Notes: generated from the sequence alone by a model not told the origin. DNA of 64,000 nucleotides from Styela clava (GCF_964204865.1 NC_135260.1:4216001-4280000), one strand, 5' to 3'; shown: positions 47,539-58,087, counted from the stretch's first letter. Translations and numbers: made by a program.

Positions 47539-50500
47539 TTAAAAAAGACTACATCGATCGAAATAGGGTCCACGGTGTGCGGCAGATCGTACAGAGCTAA
47601 CTGATGAATGACTGTCAGGTGGTCCTTGGGCTTCTGGAGTCTCTGTTCGTTGTAACAATGAGGCGATCTCTCCCTCTCCCGGTTGTGACTGATCGGTTGT
47701 GACAGCTGGTTGCTTCGGAGGTAAAGCATCTGAAACAATGCCAGGAAGGAATGTTATCGGTACCACTGGAGGAAATTGGCCTATTAGGGTTGACTGTAAC
47801 ATGACTAGAAGTAATAGTGCACCGCATGATTATATAGTATTACAGAGATGAATACTTGAAATTCAATCAGACGTTTTCAATAGTTTTACAACAATGCTAT
47901 AAAGCTCACGACAGTACGGCATATAGATTACATTTGAATACGTAGATTTTTAGACTTTATGAATATTAGATTGACTTACCACGCTGAAGGTTAGCGACCG
48001 CTTTTGTTAATATCTTTAGTTGTTCTTCAATATTTTGTAATACTAAATTAAAAAAAAAAACATAATCAATTTTCTGATAAAAAAATTCATACTTCAATCA
48101 AAACATTCACCCAAAGTCAATTGGTAAACACCTTTAAAGACCTGTAAACTTACTATAATGCTAAATTAAACTTGATAGTTGCCATGGAATTGAAAAACGA
48201 TTTTTTTCCTCAATGGAACCACAATCGATATGTTAGATCAGGGGTCAACAAACTACTGCCAGCAGCGTACTTTCATCTGGCCCGCAATAACACAAAGGAA
48301 TGTTTCCCCGAGCATTGACTTTCTTGTTTATTTCGTAACATTGGCTGATCAGCAAGTTGCAAAATGAAGATTTTCAGAAGATTTTCAGAAGATTTTCAGT
48401 CGTGGATGTAAACAATACATCGTTCACGCGATTTTGAATGCTATTCTTAGTTTTGGGTTGTGTTTCGGAGATTAGAGTATGAATCAAATAAGTCAACCAT
48501 CATTTTGCTTACTTAGAAATTGTAGTTTATTGCAGTAACCAAAAATTAGTCTAGAAATAGCTGTGATAAAATAGGCTAAAACTCTCTATCGGTACGCAAC
48601 GTTTTCTGTAAAAAATGCACTCATGGCACATGCTTTTGGCGAAACTGTTGCTGTTTACGTTTCTTGTGCTAAAATTGACGTCAAATGTTCATTTTGCGCT
48701 AATAGGACTGTAATCTCTCGCGTACTGCTCCTATTTCACAAGTCACGTAAACTTTTGTACTGCTTACATGCGGATATTCATGACAGCAATGTTTTGCTAA
48801 CAGCTAACCTTAGGATAGTTGTCTAGAAATCTTGTATATTTTATATTTGTTTTGCTATGATGTTCTTGATCTATATTCTGCGATATAAAATTTAATATTC
48901 AAGTCTTCAGAAATGTAGAATTTATATTGTTGAATAAATTGAATGGATTTCCCAAATTTTGTAAATTTATTGTATTGCATTGCCAAAAATATTTTTCCGG
49001 CCCGTTTTCAACACAGTTTGAGCCATACCTGGCCCGCGGTCAAAAAAGCTCGGTGACCCCCGTGTTAGATTATATTGGTAAGTTCAATAATCAAACCCAC
49101 TGGTTGCTGTCATATGGCGAACTTAGTTCAGTTTGTTTGCTAGCAGTCACTTGGTTGTACACCCGAAATGGCACTTTAAAGCACTATCAGGACGTTTCAA
49201 AAGACAATCTGTCCATGTCTGACAACGCTCCTTGGATGTACATGAACCAAAGGGATACAAAATTATTTTGAGAGTGTACTAGAGCTTTGCAATTTTTGTT
49301 TTTCCCGCATATAATGCAGGATGGTAATGCGGTTGAAAGCCGATGGAAAACTAAATTATAGTTTTGTAGTCAATATTTCTTCGTATACCTTGCATTAATT
49401 GTCGATTATCCGGGTTTTCAGCAACAGCTTCGGCGCCTGCAACAATATACATGCAAGAGTCAAATATTCTGTTTATATCCTAATATAACATAGACAATTA
49501 TTTTTTTATTGTCAGAGTCCAGAACGCGTCTTATAATCGGCATTCACCTACTTTGAATTGCGTTCTTAAAACAAATATCTCCAACAATTTATTGTGTGTC
49601 GTTAGGTATTTGAATGTGCGTGTGAGCGCATTTTCATCAGTAATGCATGAAGCTATCATTAATCTAATGTTTGGAAAGTGTGAAAATAAAGTTGCTAAAA
49701 TACTGTTGATTACCTTTGCCGAATCCTTGTGCTTTCAATTTATCTTCAACTTGTTCAATAACTGAAAGAAAATACGAAAAAATATTCGACAAAATCAGTA
49801 AATTCGAAAACTTTGATGACCCCGCTTCCGTCGAATACAGCTTGAGCCAATTTAAGACTTCAATTTTACTAACAGATAGACTCCAAATCCGGACTCTCCG
49901 GATTCAGGCTTGACAAATTCGATTTCCGACAGCGGCGCGGCAAAAAGTCGATCCGAACTACTCAGTCTCCAGACTCCGGTTTGACGAAAAATCAACTCCA
50001 ACTTTAGATCTTAGTTTAATAAAATTCGACTCCAACTTTGGATCCCGGTTTATAAAATTCGACTCCAAATTTGGATCCCGGTTTGATAAAATTCGACTGA
50101 AAAAATTTACTGCAAATCAAGACTCCGATTGACAAGGTAAATAACTACTTCAACTGCACAAATTTCGGTTTGATAAAAAAAAACTGAACTGCAGACCGGA
50201 TTGACAAAAAATCAAGATTCCGGTTTAACAAAAGATATGAAAGACTCTCGTTTGACAATAAATTGAATTAGACTCTAGACTCTGGATTGACAAAAACTGA
50301 CGCTATCTCTGGTTTAAAAATAAAGACCAACAGTTTCAATCCAAGTTCGATTTAAAAAAAAATCAACTTAAAACCCCTGTTAAAATATGTCACGCACAGT
50401 TCTGGTTGCGATTTTAAAGAATATCATAGCTACCTGTCACCGTTTCAGTCTGCTGAACTTCATCTTCAGTTTTTAGTTTTGTGTCAAATGTCGGATGACC

Positions 50501-50949
50501 AAAATCTTTTTCATCTATAAATAAACAATTTAAATATTTATATTCCTTTGTTTGTGGACGAGTCAATTATGCCGGGACCTTGCCTCACGCCCCCTCCTCG
50601 CGTATTGTTTTTAAACAATAAGTATTTGCACATACGATACATAATAATACCTTTTCTTGTCAGAAGTGACCCGAGTCGTCGTGATAGAAACGACATGAAG
50701 CGATTCATAAAAGTACTATAAAATTTCAATTACCAGCATTTCATTCATAAAAAAAATTGTTGATGTTATTTTTACGCAACTACCTATTCTTTTTATGTTT
50801 GCAAAACATAATAATTTAACATGATGTGAGATTTATGCTGTGTAGTTTCAAATAGAAATGCATTCACCTTTGTCGTCAATTGTTTGATCTTCAACTTTTA
50901 TCTCGACCTTCTTACTCTTTTTGTTTTTCTCCTGGTCTACTTTTTCCAT
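47539..50949 (-). CDS. Paralogue 2: six-exon gene, short form of the same unknown family
   Basis: Exons, minus strand: 50949-50868 (ATG), 50514-50434, 49761-49714, 49436-49389, 48042-47980 and 47729-47539 (TAA). Every intron is phase 1, as in paralogue 1, and internal exons are 81, 48, 48 and 63 nt. The product is 170 residues: it starts MEKVDQEKNKKSKKVEIKVE, has KLKTEDE and VQQTETVTV at the same place as paralogue 1, and a helix-prone LQNIEEQLKILTKAVANLQR (88-107). It ends SVRSAAHRGPYFDRCSLF. The last exon is 191 nt against 434 nt in paralogue 1. Its N-terminus is more basic (KNKKSKKVEIK), and exons 3 and 4 differ strongly from those of paralogue 1 while exon 2 is well kept. No signal peptide, membrane span or known domain is visible. 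Function unknown. Confidence 0.85.
48239..49062. mobile_element. hAT-like element, 824 bp, exact TSD TGTTAGAT, with an empty paralogous site
   Basis: CAGGGGTCAACAAACTACTG at the left and GCTCGGTGACCCCCG at the right, with CTGGCCCGC blocks inside both ends. Exact TGTTAGAT flanks it at 48231-48238 and 49063-49070. Paralogue 1 has the uninterrupted site CGATATGTTAGCCCATATTA at about 38691, so this insertion followed the duplication. Confidence 0.88.
49840..50400. repeat. Intronic minisatellite, 34-bp period, intron 2 of paralogue 2
   Basis: Units near 49985-50100 read TTCGACTCCAACTTTGG, then ATCCCGGTTTGATAAAA, with 33-34 bp spacing. More diverged units extend to both sides. It corresponds to 40085-40385 in paralogue 1. 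Confidence 0.75.
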
Positions 50950-51215
50950 GGTAATATAGCTAAATACGATTAAATATAAAATGAAGAATCTACTTTGCTG
51001 TAGAAGCAATGTGATCAATTTAATAGTTGAAATATATACTATGCTACTATATATGTTTGTATGTGTGTAGTATGACAAAATTGGTGCTTTTGACAATTTA
51101 AGTCTTCTGCGCCAGACAATTCGAATAACTTTTAATATATTTATAGTACTTCTCTGGTTGACTACTATGTTAAAAATGAGCAAAGTCAAACTTCCGACTA
51201 ATATCTAGGACGACG
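50950..51215 (-). promoter_or_regulatory. Conserved 5' flank and TATA box of paralogue 2
   Basis: TATAAATA on the minus strand at 51145-51138 lies 196 bp before the ATG at 50949, matching the TATA position in paralogue 1. CTACAGCAAAGTAGATTC and GTCAACCAGAGAAG (like GTCAATCACTAGAG) are shared. Similarity ends near 51215. Confidence 0.55.
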
Positions 51216-51238
51216 CAACATTCAATTAAATACCTAAG

Positions 51239-52000
51239 CAAGTGTTTCTTAACCTGGGTTCGATTGAACCCATGGGGTTCGATAAGGCTGTTTCAGGAGT
51301 TCGACGAAGGTCCCCTGAAAGTGTTGTAATATCACAAAACCTGCCTATTATCCGGCCAACTGATTATGTAAAATTAACCATAGTTCATCTCAGATATACA
51401 AACTTACACGTTTGAACAAAAGGAGATTAATTTTTAGTGGGTCTGTAAATAACCGTTACATTTTGGATAGATCCAGTTTACATTCCATATCTTAGGTTGT
51501 TATAACGTGAGGTTTAAAGGTAAATATTCGCCAAGTCTACGGACAAGTCAAAGATGGGAAATAAGTGTACATCAATATAAAAAACTGTGATAAAATTGTG
51601 GAAAAGAACAATTTATTGCACAGCTTTGCCCAAAATTATCAATGATATCTCTATTTATGTGAAACGATGGACAATGGCTTTTACCCGCATCCTAATGCAT
51701 TGAATATTGAGAAACGAACAAACTGAGCTACCAACGTTTTTGATGCGACATATCATCTTTCGGATTTCCAAAATTGCAATTTTTGCATTATAAGTTTTTC
51801 GCCATTTCACTCACGCAACCTAACAACAATATGCATCTGCTTCGGTCAACACCATTGTGACAACAAATGGCTATTTTACTTGGGGTATTGGTATCCTAGG
51901 TCAGAGTTTTCCCACCATGGCTTACAACCCAACCATTGGTCGTCTAAAATTAATCTTGGGTCACTTGTCTTTTCAACAAAAATCTGATTCCAATTTTATT
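51239..52000. mobile_element. hAT-like left end and its decayed body
   Basis: CAAGTGTTTCTTAACCTGGG followed by GTTCGATTGAACCCATGG and a GTTCGA repeat is a typical hAT-type left end (CAGTGGTTCTTAACC). No matching right terminus is visible before repeat R starts at 52001. Nothing else is recognised in this stretch. Confidence 0.5.
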
Positions 52001-52487
52001 CTGCTCCAGATTTTGCATGTGCATCATATCTTGGACCAGAAGCCTATTGATTTCGGGCGAATTATGTAGTATAATTAGCGAGTTATTAATTAATTAGTGA
52101 TGGGACACAAGGTCTCACTATGGAGTATAAGCGCTGTTTTGGGGAATCCCCTAACTTTCGATCGATGAGTCTTCGGTCTCTGACCGATATTCTCGTTTAA
52201 TTATTACTTATCGATCTCGATCGGTAAGTATGTTGATAGGTATTTGACTGTTAGACACTTTCACATGTTACACGATATCTCACGAAAGCGAAGTTGAATC
52301 TGCTTCAAAATTTGCGTGTGCATTCATCATATCTTAGACCAGAAGCCTATTAATGAATTATGTCGTATATTGAGGGAGTTATTAATTAATCAGTAATAGG
52401 ACACGCGGTGTAGCTATTGAGTCAGAGCAAAAGATACACGCTGCTGGATCGATAAGTCGGCGTCCTGCGATCGCTACCTCGCTTTAT
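52001..52487 (+). repeat. Two adjacent copies of repeat R, at the edge of the 4.4-kb array
   Basis: The first copy is 5'-truncated (starts CTGCTCCAGATTTTGC) and ends TATTCTCGTTT at 52198. The second starts TTACTTATCGATC at 52204 and ends near CTCGCTTT at 52487. The array unit begins inside the second copy, at about 52360. Confidence 0.7.
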
Positions 52488-52762
52488 ATTTGTTAGTAAT
52501 TTGCTGCTCAGTAGCAATTAATTGTATATGTGGTAAGAAAAACACTGTAAAATCTTGGCAGCATCTATTTTGCTTAACTAAAGATATGACACATTTTCAA
52601 AATTTGATGAAAAGGAGGTGCAGTTCATTAACTTTATTGGAATTACAGATAAAATAATTGGCTATTGCGGCTATGAAAGCACTTTATGCCGTTTAGTATT
52701 TGAGCTTACAATTAGGTCGATAGATATTACAAAACGTATTTTCTTTTGAATGCTGTCTCAAG

Positions 52763-52919
52763 TTACACCACAATGATCCTTTCTATAATCTTGCGCACAG
52801 TTAGCTTCCCCTTCATATAGTTCTGATTGCGCTTTAACCGTTCAATGCGATGGGCTTCGACGGGGTCTTGAGAATAGCATATAGGTTCGGCAGGCTCGGA
52901 AAGGTTAAAAACCTCTGAC
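52763..52919 (-). CDS. Candidate terminal exon or its relic in unit A
   Basis: On the minus strand an acceptor-like AAGTCTGTTCAG is followed by 51 open codons and TAA. They include QDPVEAHRIERLKRNQNYMK and RKIIERIIVV. In units B and C (about 57165-57320 and 61542-61697) the same DNA carries a 1-bp and a 4-bp deletion, so the frame is not shared and at least two copies are broken. No upstream exon was found. It may be the tail of a gene captured in the array. Confidence 0.28.
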
Positions 52920-53705
52920 CTGAACAGACTTAAACGTATACACGGTTAACTTTGATTCAAACCACGTTCATTATCACAGCACATTCGCCAGTAACCCTTG
53001 TCTACCCCGCACATGAGAGCAAAAACAGTATTTATAAAAATAAGTACAAAGGAGAATTGGCCTTAAAAAGGGAAATTGAAAAAAGTAATTGAGCGCCTAC
53101 TAAAATAAGTTATACGTCTATGTCACGGTTTATCTAGCCATGCCAGTCACTCAAAAGAATAGTTGCTTGCCAAGGGGCTCGTCATGTGGCGGATATATCG
53201 TTCTAAAACAGTTTAATATTGGAATCAACGCCAGTAAATGCCAACCCACTATACAAAATAAACAAAACAAAATTGTCAACAATAAGCGACGTTTCTTTAC
53301 TCAAGCTCGACAACTTACAAGTCTCTTATATGAATAATCACACTGGCTTTACAATCAAGCTTCGATCAATACAAGCACCCTATTAACATACTTCAAAATC
53401 ACAAGTTATAAGTCGTAAAAAAGCGGAAATATGATTCGAGAATGCTGAACTTCCATAAGGTAAATACGTTCTCAGTACAAATATACTGCCGGCACTTTCC
53501 GGCTCACTGCTTTCACTTATTCAGCGAACCTATTGTGAACCAGAGCTGCATATATATATTTCCAGTTTGGACTTTTGCATTGTTCTCTTGAAACAAAGGT
53601 GTCATATGATCACAGTATGATGACGGGTAATGGTTTTATATAGTTCCTTTTTACTACGAACAAAGAAGATTACATCAGAAATCACCCATTTAACAAGTTT
53701 GTCTA

Positions 53706-54133
53706 CCGTGCTTCCCCGAAAAAAAAGGGTCTTATTCAAAATTCATTTTTAAAACACACTAGGGATTTTATTTCAGGGGCTGGGGGGAATCATACATTTA
53801 CCAGGCTTGCCCATGGGAATCTTATGGGAGACGTCCCATGGGGTGGAATAGGACAGCACAGTTTTTTATTTTCCATGGTACACGAACTAACGTAGTATTT
53901 TCGGGGAACTGATGGTCAAGCAATTCGTTATGAATTTCGTGTTCATATAATGAGGCATAGCTCTCTTGTTAATTATAAAAGATGGTCAGCTTTGACAATG
54001 TACAAGGAAAGCGACACATATATAATATTTCTGAATTTTTTAAAGTTTACCAAGTCAATAAATGTTAACATCATTTTTGAAATTTAGACTAGGTCTTATT
54101 TGCAGGATAGGTCTTATTTTCGGGGTAACACGG
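53706..54133. mobile_element. Inverted-repeat DNA element (CCGTGTTTCCCCGAAAA type), unit A
   Basis: The ends CCGTGCTTCCCCGAAAA and TTTTCGGGGTAACACGG are inverted repeats, and AGGTCTTATT words follow inside the right end. Elements with such CCCCGAAAATAAGAC-type ends are common in animals. It is 428 bp long without a transposase. Copies stand at 58088-58511 and 62464-62893. Confidence 0.75.
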
Positions 54134-55308
54134 AAGTCAGATGTGCATGGATTACTATGAATAAGCCTTGTGCCAGCTACTCACTATCACTATGGTGCTT
54201 AAATACTTTAGGCCGCGTCCCCTATTTAAATTGTATGTCGCGTCCCTCCTGAAAATAACTAGCTAACAATAATCTACAAATACCAGATAGTGGGCGCAAA
54301 AGTAATATGATAAATAATAAAAATATCAAGCCCAACAGCTCGCTGCAATCTTTAAACAATAGAGAATTGTAAATATCCAAAATAAGACGGGCAAGATCAA
54401 ATCTAACAAATATTTTTATTTTGCTTCACCTCCATTTGGTTCAGTTTAAATCCTTTTATTTCTCAAAAATCGACCAGGCGCATTGAATAACGGTGCTTTT
54501 TATAGGCCGTGTGTCTAATGGAATGACCAGGTAGTGCTTCATTCTTCATTGCCCAAACTCAAAACTACTACTGGAATTGCTTTAAAAACAGTTGAACCTT
54601 ATAGCCCGAAGCGCCTAAGCCCTAATCTGTAAAGCAAACCAATATAAGCAATTTATTTACCATGCGCCTTATGGTCCGTGAATACGGTAACTTTCATAAA
54701 AAGTAGAACCAGGTTCAAAGTCCAAGATTTTATTGGCCTCCATAAGCTAAAAATTAAATAGACTGTCCGGTATAAAAAAAAGTAATTTATTTCTGCATTA
54801 TATTTAAAATACAAACTATACATACACAAGTTCAAAGAAAATTGCACTTCAGGGTGAAAGGAGACGCCGAACGAGAGGCGGCATCAAACGCCACACGACG
54901 AAAGATAGAAAATATTTTGATCGTACTGATTTCTATGTACAATACGTTTACAATATATATACAAATTTTATGAAGCTTGAGGTGATGGGTCGAATGAATG
55001 ATGTTTAGTTATGGAATATACCGTTCGGGGTTCAAAATTTTAAGAACGTTTTTCCCATTGTACCGAACTGACTAAAAAAGGTTTACGCAAGATAATGAAA
55101 TCATCAAACGGATCAGTAACCCGTGCAATCCCCCTGAATTACATCACTGAGAATATCAAATCTATGATGCAGCTAGTTTAAGTTTTACGAACTTCCTGCG
55201 AAATTTTTCGTACTTGATGTAATACATTCTCTGAAACTTCCCTATTCGCGTTTTTACTATCACTGGAGGCGCCAGTGGACTATAACTTAACTCACTTAAA
55301 ATGGCTTT

Positions 55309-55414
55309 GTACTACTTTCGAGTGTACATATAAAAAAATTGGAACGATACAGACAAGATTAGCATGGCCCATGCGCAAGGATGACACGCGCAATCGTGAA
55401 GCGTTCTTCTCTTT
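55309..55414 (+). ncRNA. U6 snRNA-like sequence, copy 1 (probable retrocopy)
   Basis: This 106-nt stretch matches U6 along its whole length: CATATA, TTGGAACGATACAGA, AAGATTAGCATGGCC, GCGCAAGGATGACACG and TCGTGAAGCGTTC. The 5' hairpin can form GUAC, a bulged U, ACU, loop UUCG, AGU, GUAC; the A3-U17 pair replaces the G-C pair of ordinary U6. Two nearly invariant places are changed: ACAGAGA is ACAGACA, and CCCCUGCG in the internal stem-loop region is CCCAUGCG. There is no T-run terminator; 11 A's follow at 55415-55425. TAAAATGGCTTT (55297-55308) and TAAAATGGTTTC (55431-55442) flank it like a target duplication. U6 forms the catalytic core of the spliceosome; this copy is probably a pseudogene, though TATAA stands 28 bp upstream. 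Confidence 0.82.
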
Positions 55415-55937
55415 AAAAAAAAAAACAACCTAAAATGGTTTCGTCCATTAATTTCTTACTTGTGATTTCACAATACCTCCTTGCGATACGCAAAACCTAA
55501 CGCTGCCCGTGGGTTTGCAGCGTGGTAATTTAGTTATCTTTTGGTTGTATGCCTATTCCGAATTGATGATGTCAGGAATTTAATGAAGTACAATTCAATA
55601 CCCTGTTTAGTTTGCGAAGTGGAACTGCATTCTCAGGTATGTATTCGAAGTTGATGTTTTGATATTCAGCAGCGTTTTAGCTGCAGAGTCTACTCTAGAT
55701 TATGTGTGTTTGTGAAAGCCGGTAGACCCAGTCTTGTATAGCGGTACAACTACAAATACCTATAGTGCGGGTGGCCTAACAATTTTCGCATATGCAATTT
55801 TTTGTCCCCGCCTGAAAACAAACGTCATCCAAACATTACGTCACTGCAACGCCATAGTGATCAGTCTATCATAATCAGATTTACAATATTCTTTTTTGTG
55901 ACGTTTTGGAGAGGGAGCGATGATGACTCATATAGAA

Positions 55938-56471
55938 ACTATAGGATGACGACGGTACAAAAACGTGTGAGAACTAGATGGAAAACACTCTACATGTACT
56001 AGATAATCATAATTGTATACACTGCGACTTATTCCCCGTAACTTGGTACATAACAAAAAAAAAATGTTTTAAACGCCCCGACTCAATGAGTGTTCTAGGC
56101 CAGTGCTCTTCAACCGGGTATAGGGTATACCCAAGTGTATACCAGACCATAAGATAGATATACAACCAACCCCGTGTAACTCCGGAAATTTCTCCCGATG
56201 TTATAGGACTATAGGATGACGGCGGTACAAAAACGTGTGAGAACTAGATGGAAAACACTCTACATGTACTAGATAATCATAATTGTATACACTGCGACTT
56301 ATTCCACGTAACTTGGTACATAACAAAAAAAAATGTTTTAAACGCCCCGACTCAATGAGTGTTCTAGGCCAGTGCTCTTCAACCGGGTATAGGGTATACC
56401 CAAGTGTATACCAGACCATAAGATAGATATACAACCAACCCCGTGTAACTCCGGAAATTTCTCCCGATGTT
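55938..56471 (+). repeat. 270-bp direct tandem duplication in unit A
   Basis: ACTATAGGATGACGACGG at 55938 recurs at 56208 as ACTATAGGATGACGGCGG, and both copies run to CTCCCGATGTT. Each holds a hAT-like left end (CAGTGCTCTTCAACCGGG) and GGGTATAGGGTATACCC. The duplication is also in unit B, so it predates that copy step. Confidence 0.9.
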
Positions 56472-58087
56472 GAATTCGCCGACACGCTTGACTTGGTGCA
56501 AACAGATTATTATTGCTTCAAAAATCATCTTGCGACTTCCTGCGTTTTTCTGTGTTCTGACGGCGCTGTCTCGCGTCAAGATTAAGTGAGTGACTTATAA
56601 ATATTCAAGTTAGTTGTGCACATGGAATCTTACACGATATACTTGACTACAGAACTGATGGAATCCAGATTACGAAACAAAATAGAGGAACAATCAATTG
56701 AGTGGAAAGACCCTAGGACCGGTTCAGCACTCGAAAGCACATTGACAGTATGATTTTGTCACATGTCGTATATTTAGGGAGTTATTAATTAATCAGTAAT
56801 GGAACACGCGGTGTAGCTATTGAGTCAGAGCAAAGGATACGCGCTGGGTCGATAAGTCGGCGGTCTGCGATCGATATCTCGCTTTATAATTAATAGTAAT
56901 TTGCTTCTCAGTAGTAATTAATTGTATATGTGGTAAGGCAAGCAGTATACTGTAAAATCTTTGCAGCATCTATTTTGCTTTACTAATGATATGATACGGC
57001 AAAATTTCGCTGATGAAAAACAAGTGCAGTTCATTAACTTTGTAGTAATTACAGGTAAAATAATTGCCATGTTACAATTGAGACCATAAAAGTACTTTAT
57101 GACGTTTAGTATTCTAGCATATAATTAGGTCGTTAGATTTTACAAAATGTATTTTCTTTTGAATTGTGGTGGCTGTATCAGGTACACCGCAATGATCCTT
57201 TCTATTACCTTTCGCACAGTTCCCCTTTATATAGTTCTGATTGAGTTCTAAGCGTTCAATGCGATGACCTTCGACGGGGTCTTGCTTAATAGCATATAGG
57301 TTCGGCAAGCTCGCAAAGGTAAGAACCCCTGACCTAAACAGACTTGAACGCATACACGGTTAACTTTGATTCGAAGCAAATTTATTATCACAGGACATTT
57401 CAGTAACCCTTAACCTCCGCCGCACAGAAGGGCAAAACAGTATTAATAAAAATAAATACAAATGAGAATTAAGTTAAATGAATCAAAATTGAGCGCGTAA
57501 TAAAATAGGTTATACGTCTATATAATAAAAAAATTTCACGGCGGCTTATTTAACCAGGGCCAGCCCCCCCGTATATAATTCTAAAATATATCAAAATTGG
57601 AATCAACGCCAGTAACGTCGAACCCACCAAACAAAGTACACAACTAAGTTTATTATCAACAATATGTGACGGTTCTTTACAAAGCTCGATAAATTAATTA
57701 TAAGTCTATTATTTAATACTCACACTGGTTTTACAATCAAGCTTTGATCAATACAAGCACCCTATTAACATACTTGAAAATCACAAGTTATAAGTCGTAA
57801 AAAAGCGGAAATATGATTCGATACTGCTGAACTTCCATAAGGTAAATACGTTCTCAGTACAAATATACTGCCGGCTCATTCCGGCTCACTGCTTTCACCT
57901 ATTCAGCGAACCTATTGTGAACCAGAGCTGTATATATATATTTCCAGTTTGGAGGTTTGCATTGTTCTCTTGGAAGAAAGGTGTCATATGATCACAGTGT
58001 GATGCCGGGTAATGGTTTTATATAGTTCCTTTTTACTAGGAACAAATAAGATTACATCAGAAATTACCCCTTTAACAAGTTTGTCTA

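Larger units (their letters stand above)
44570..51215. repeat. Segmental duplication, block 2
   Basis: This is the counterpart of 32340-41215. It begins in sequence similar to GGATTCTTCTTTATTATGAA and ends where 5'-flank similarity of the two paralogues stops (GACTAATATCTAGG). It lacks the elements at 36137, 37826 and 38416, and carries private elements at 45157 and 48239. Confidence 0.82.
52360..56762 (+). repeat. Tandem array unit A (4403 bp)
   Basis: It starts at ATGTCGTATATT inside repeat R and is followed directly by unit B at 56763. Contents in order: R tail, a coding-like fragment, an inverted-repeat element (53706-54133), part of the CAGTGGTTC hAT family (about 54190-54430), an element end near 54653-54690, the U6-like sequence and a 270-bp internal duplication. 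From about 53.9 kb on it is nearly identical to unit B; the first 1.3 kb is visibly diverged from B and C. Confidence 0.85.

Noticed and set aside
51258..51275. GGTTCGATTGAACCC resembling a tRNA T-arm (B box)
   Set aside because: It is the inner part of a hAT-type left end (TTCTTAACCTGGG before it), and no tRNA fold surrounds it.
54653..54847. 64-codon minus-strand frame present in units A and B of the array
   Set aside because: It crosses a transposon-like end (GCGCCTTATGGTCCGTGAAT and ACGGTA) and is AT-rich. Its conservation follows from recent duplication of the whole unit.
56201..56579. Open frames of 94 and 66 codons repeated at 60578-60956
   Set aside because: They lie in the 270-bp internal duplication and a hAT-like end; identity between units reflects recent copying, not coding constraint.
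57114..57353. 79-codon minus-strand frame in unit B (and 61491-61730 in C)
   Set aside because: The corresponding DNA in unit A is in a different frame at both ends because of small indels, so it is not accepted as a gene.
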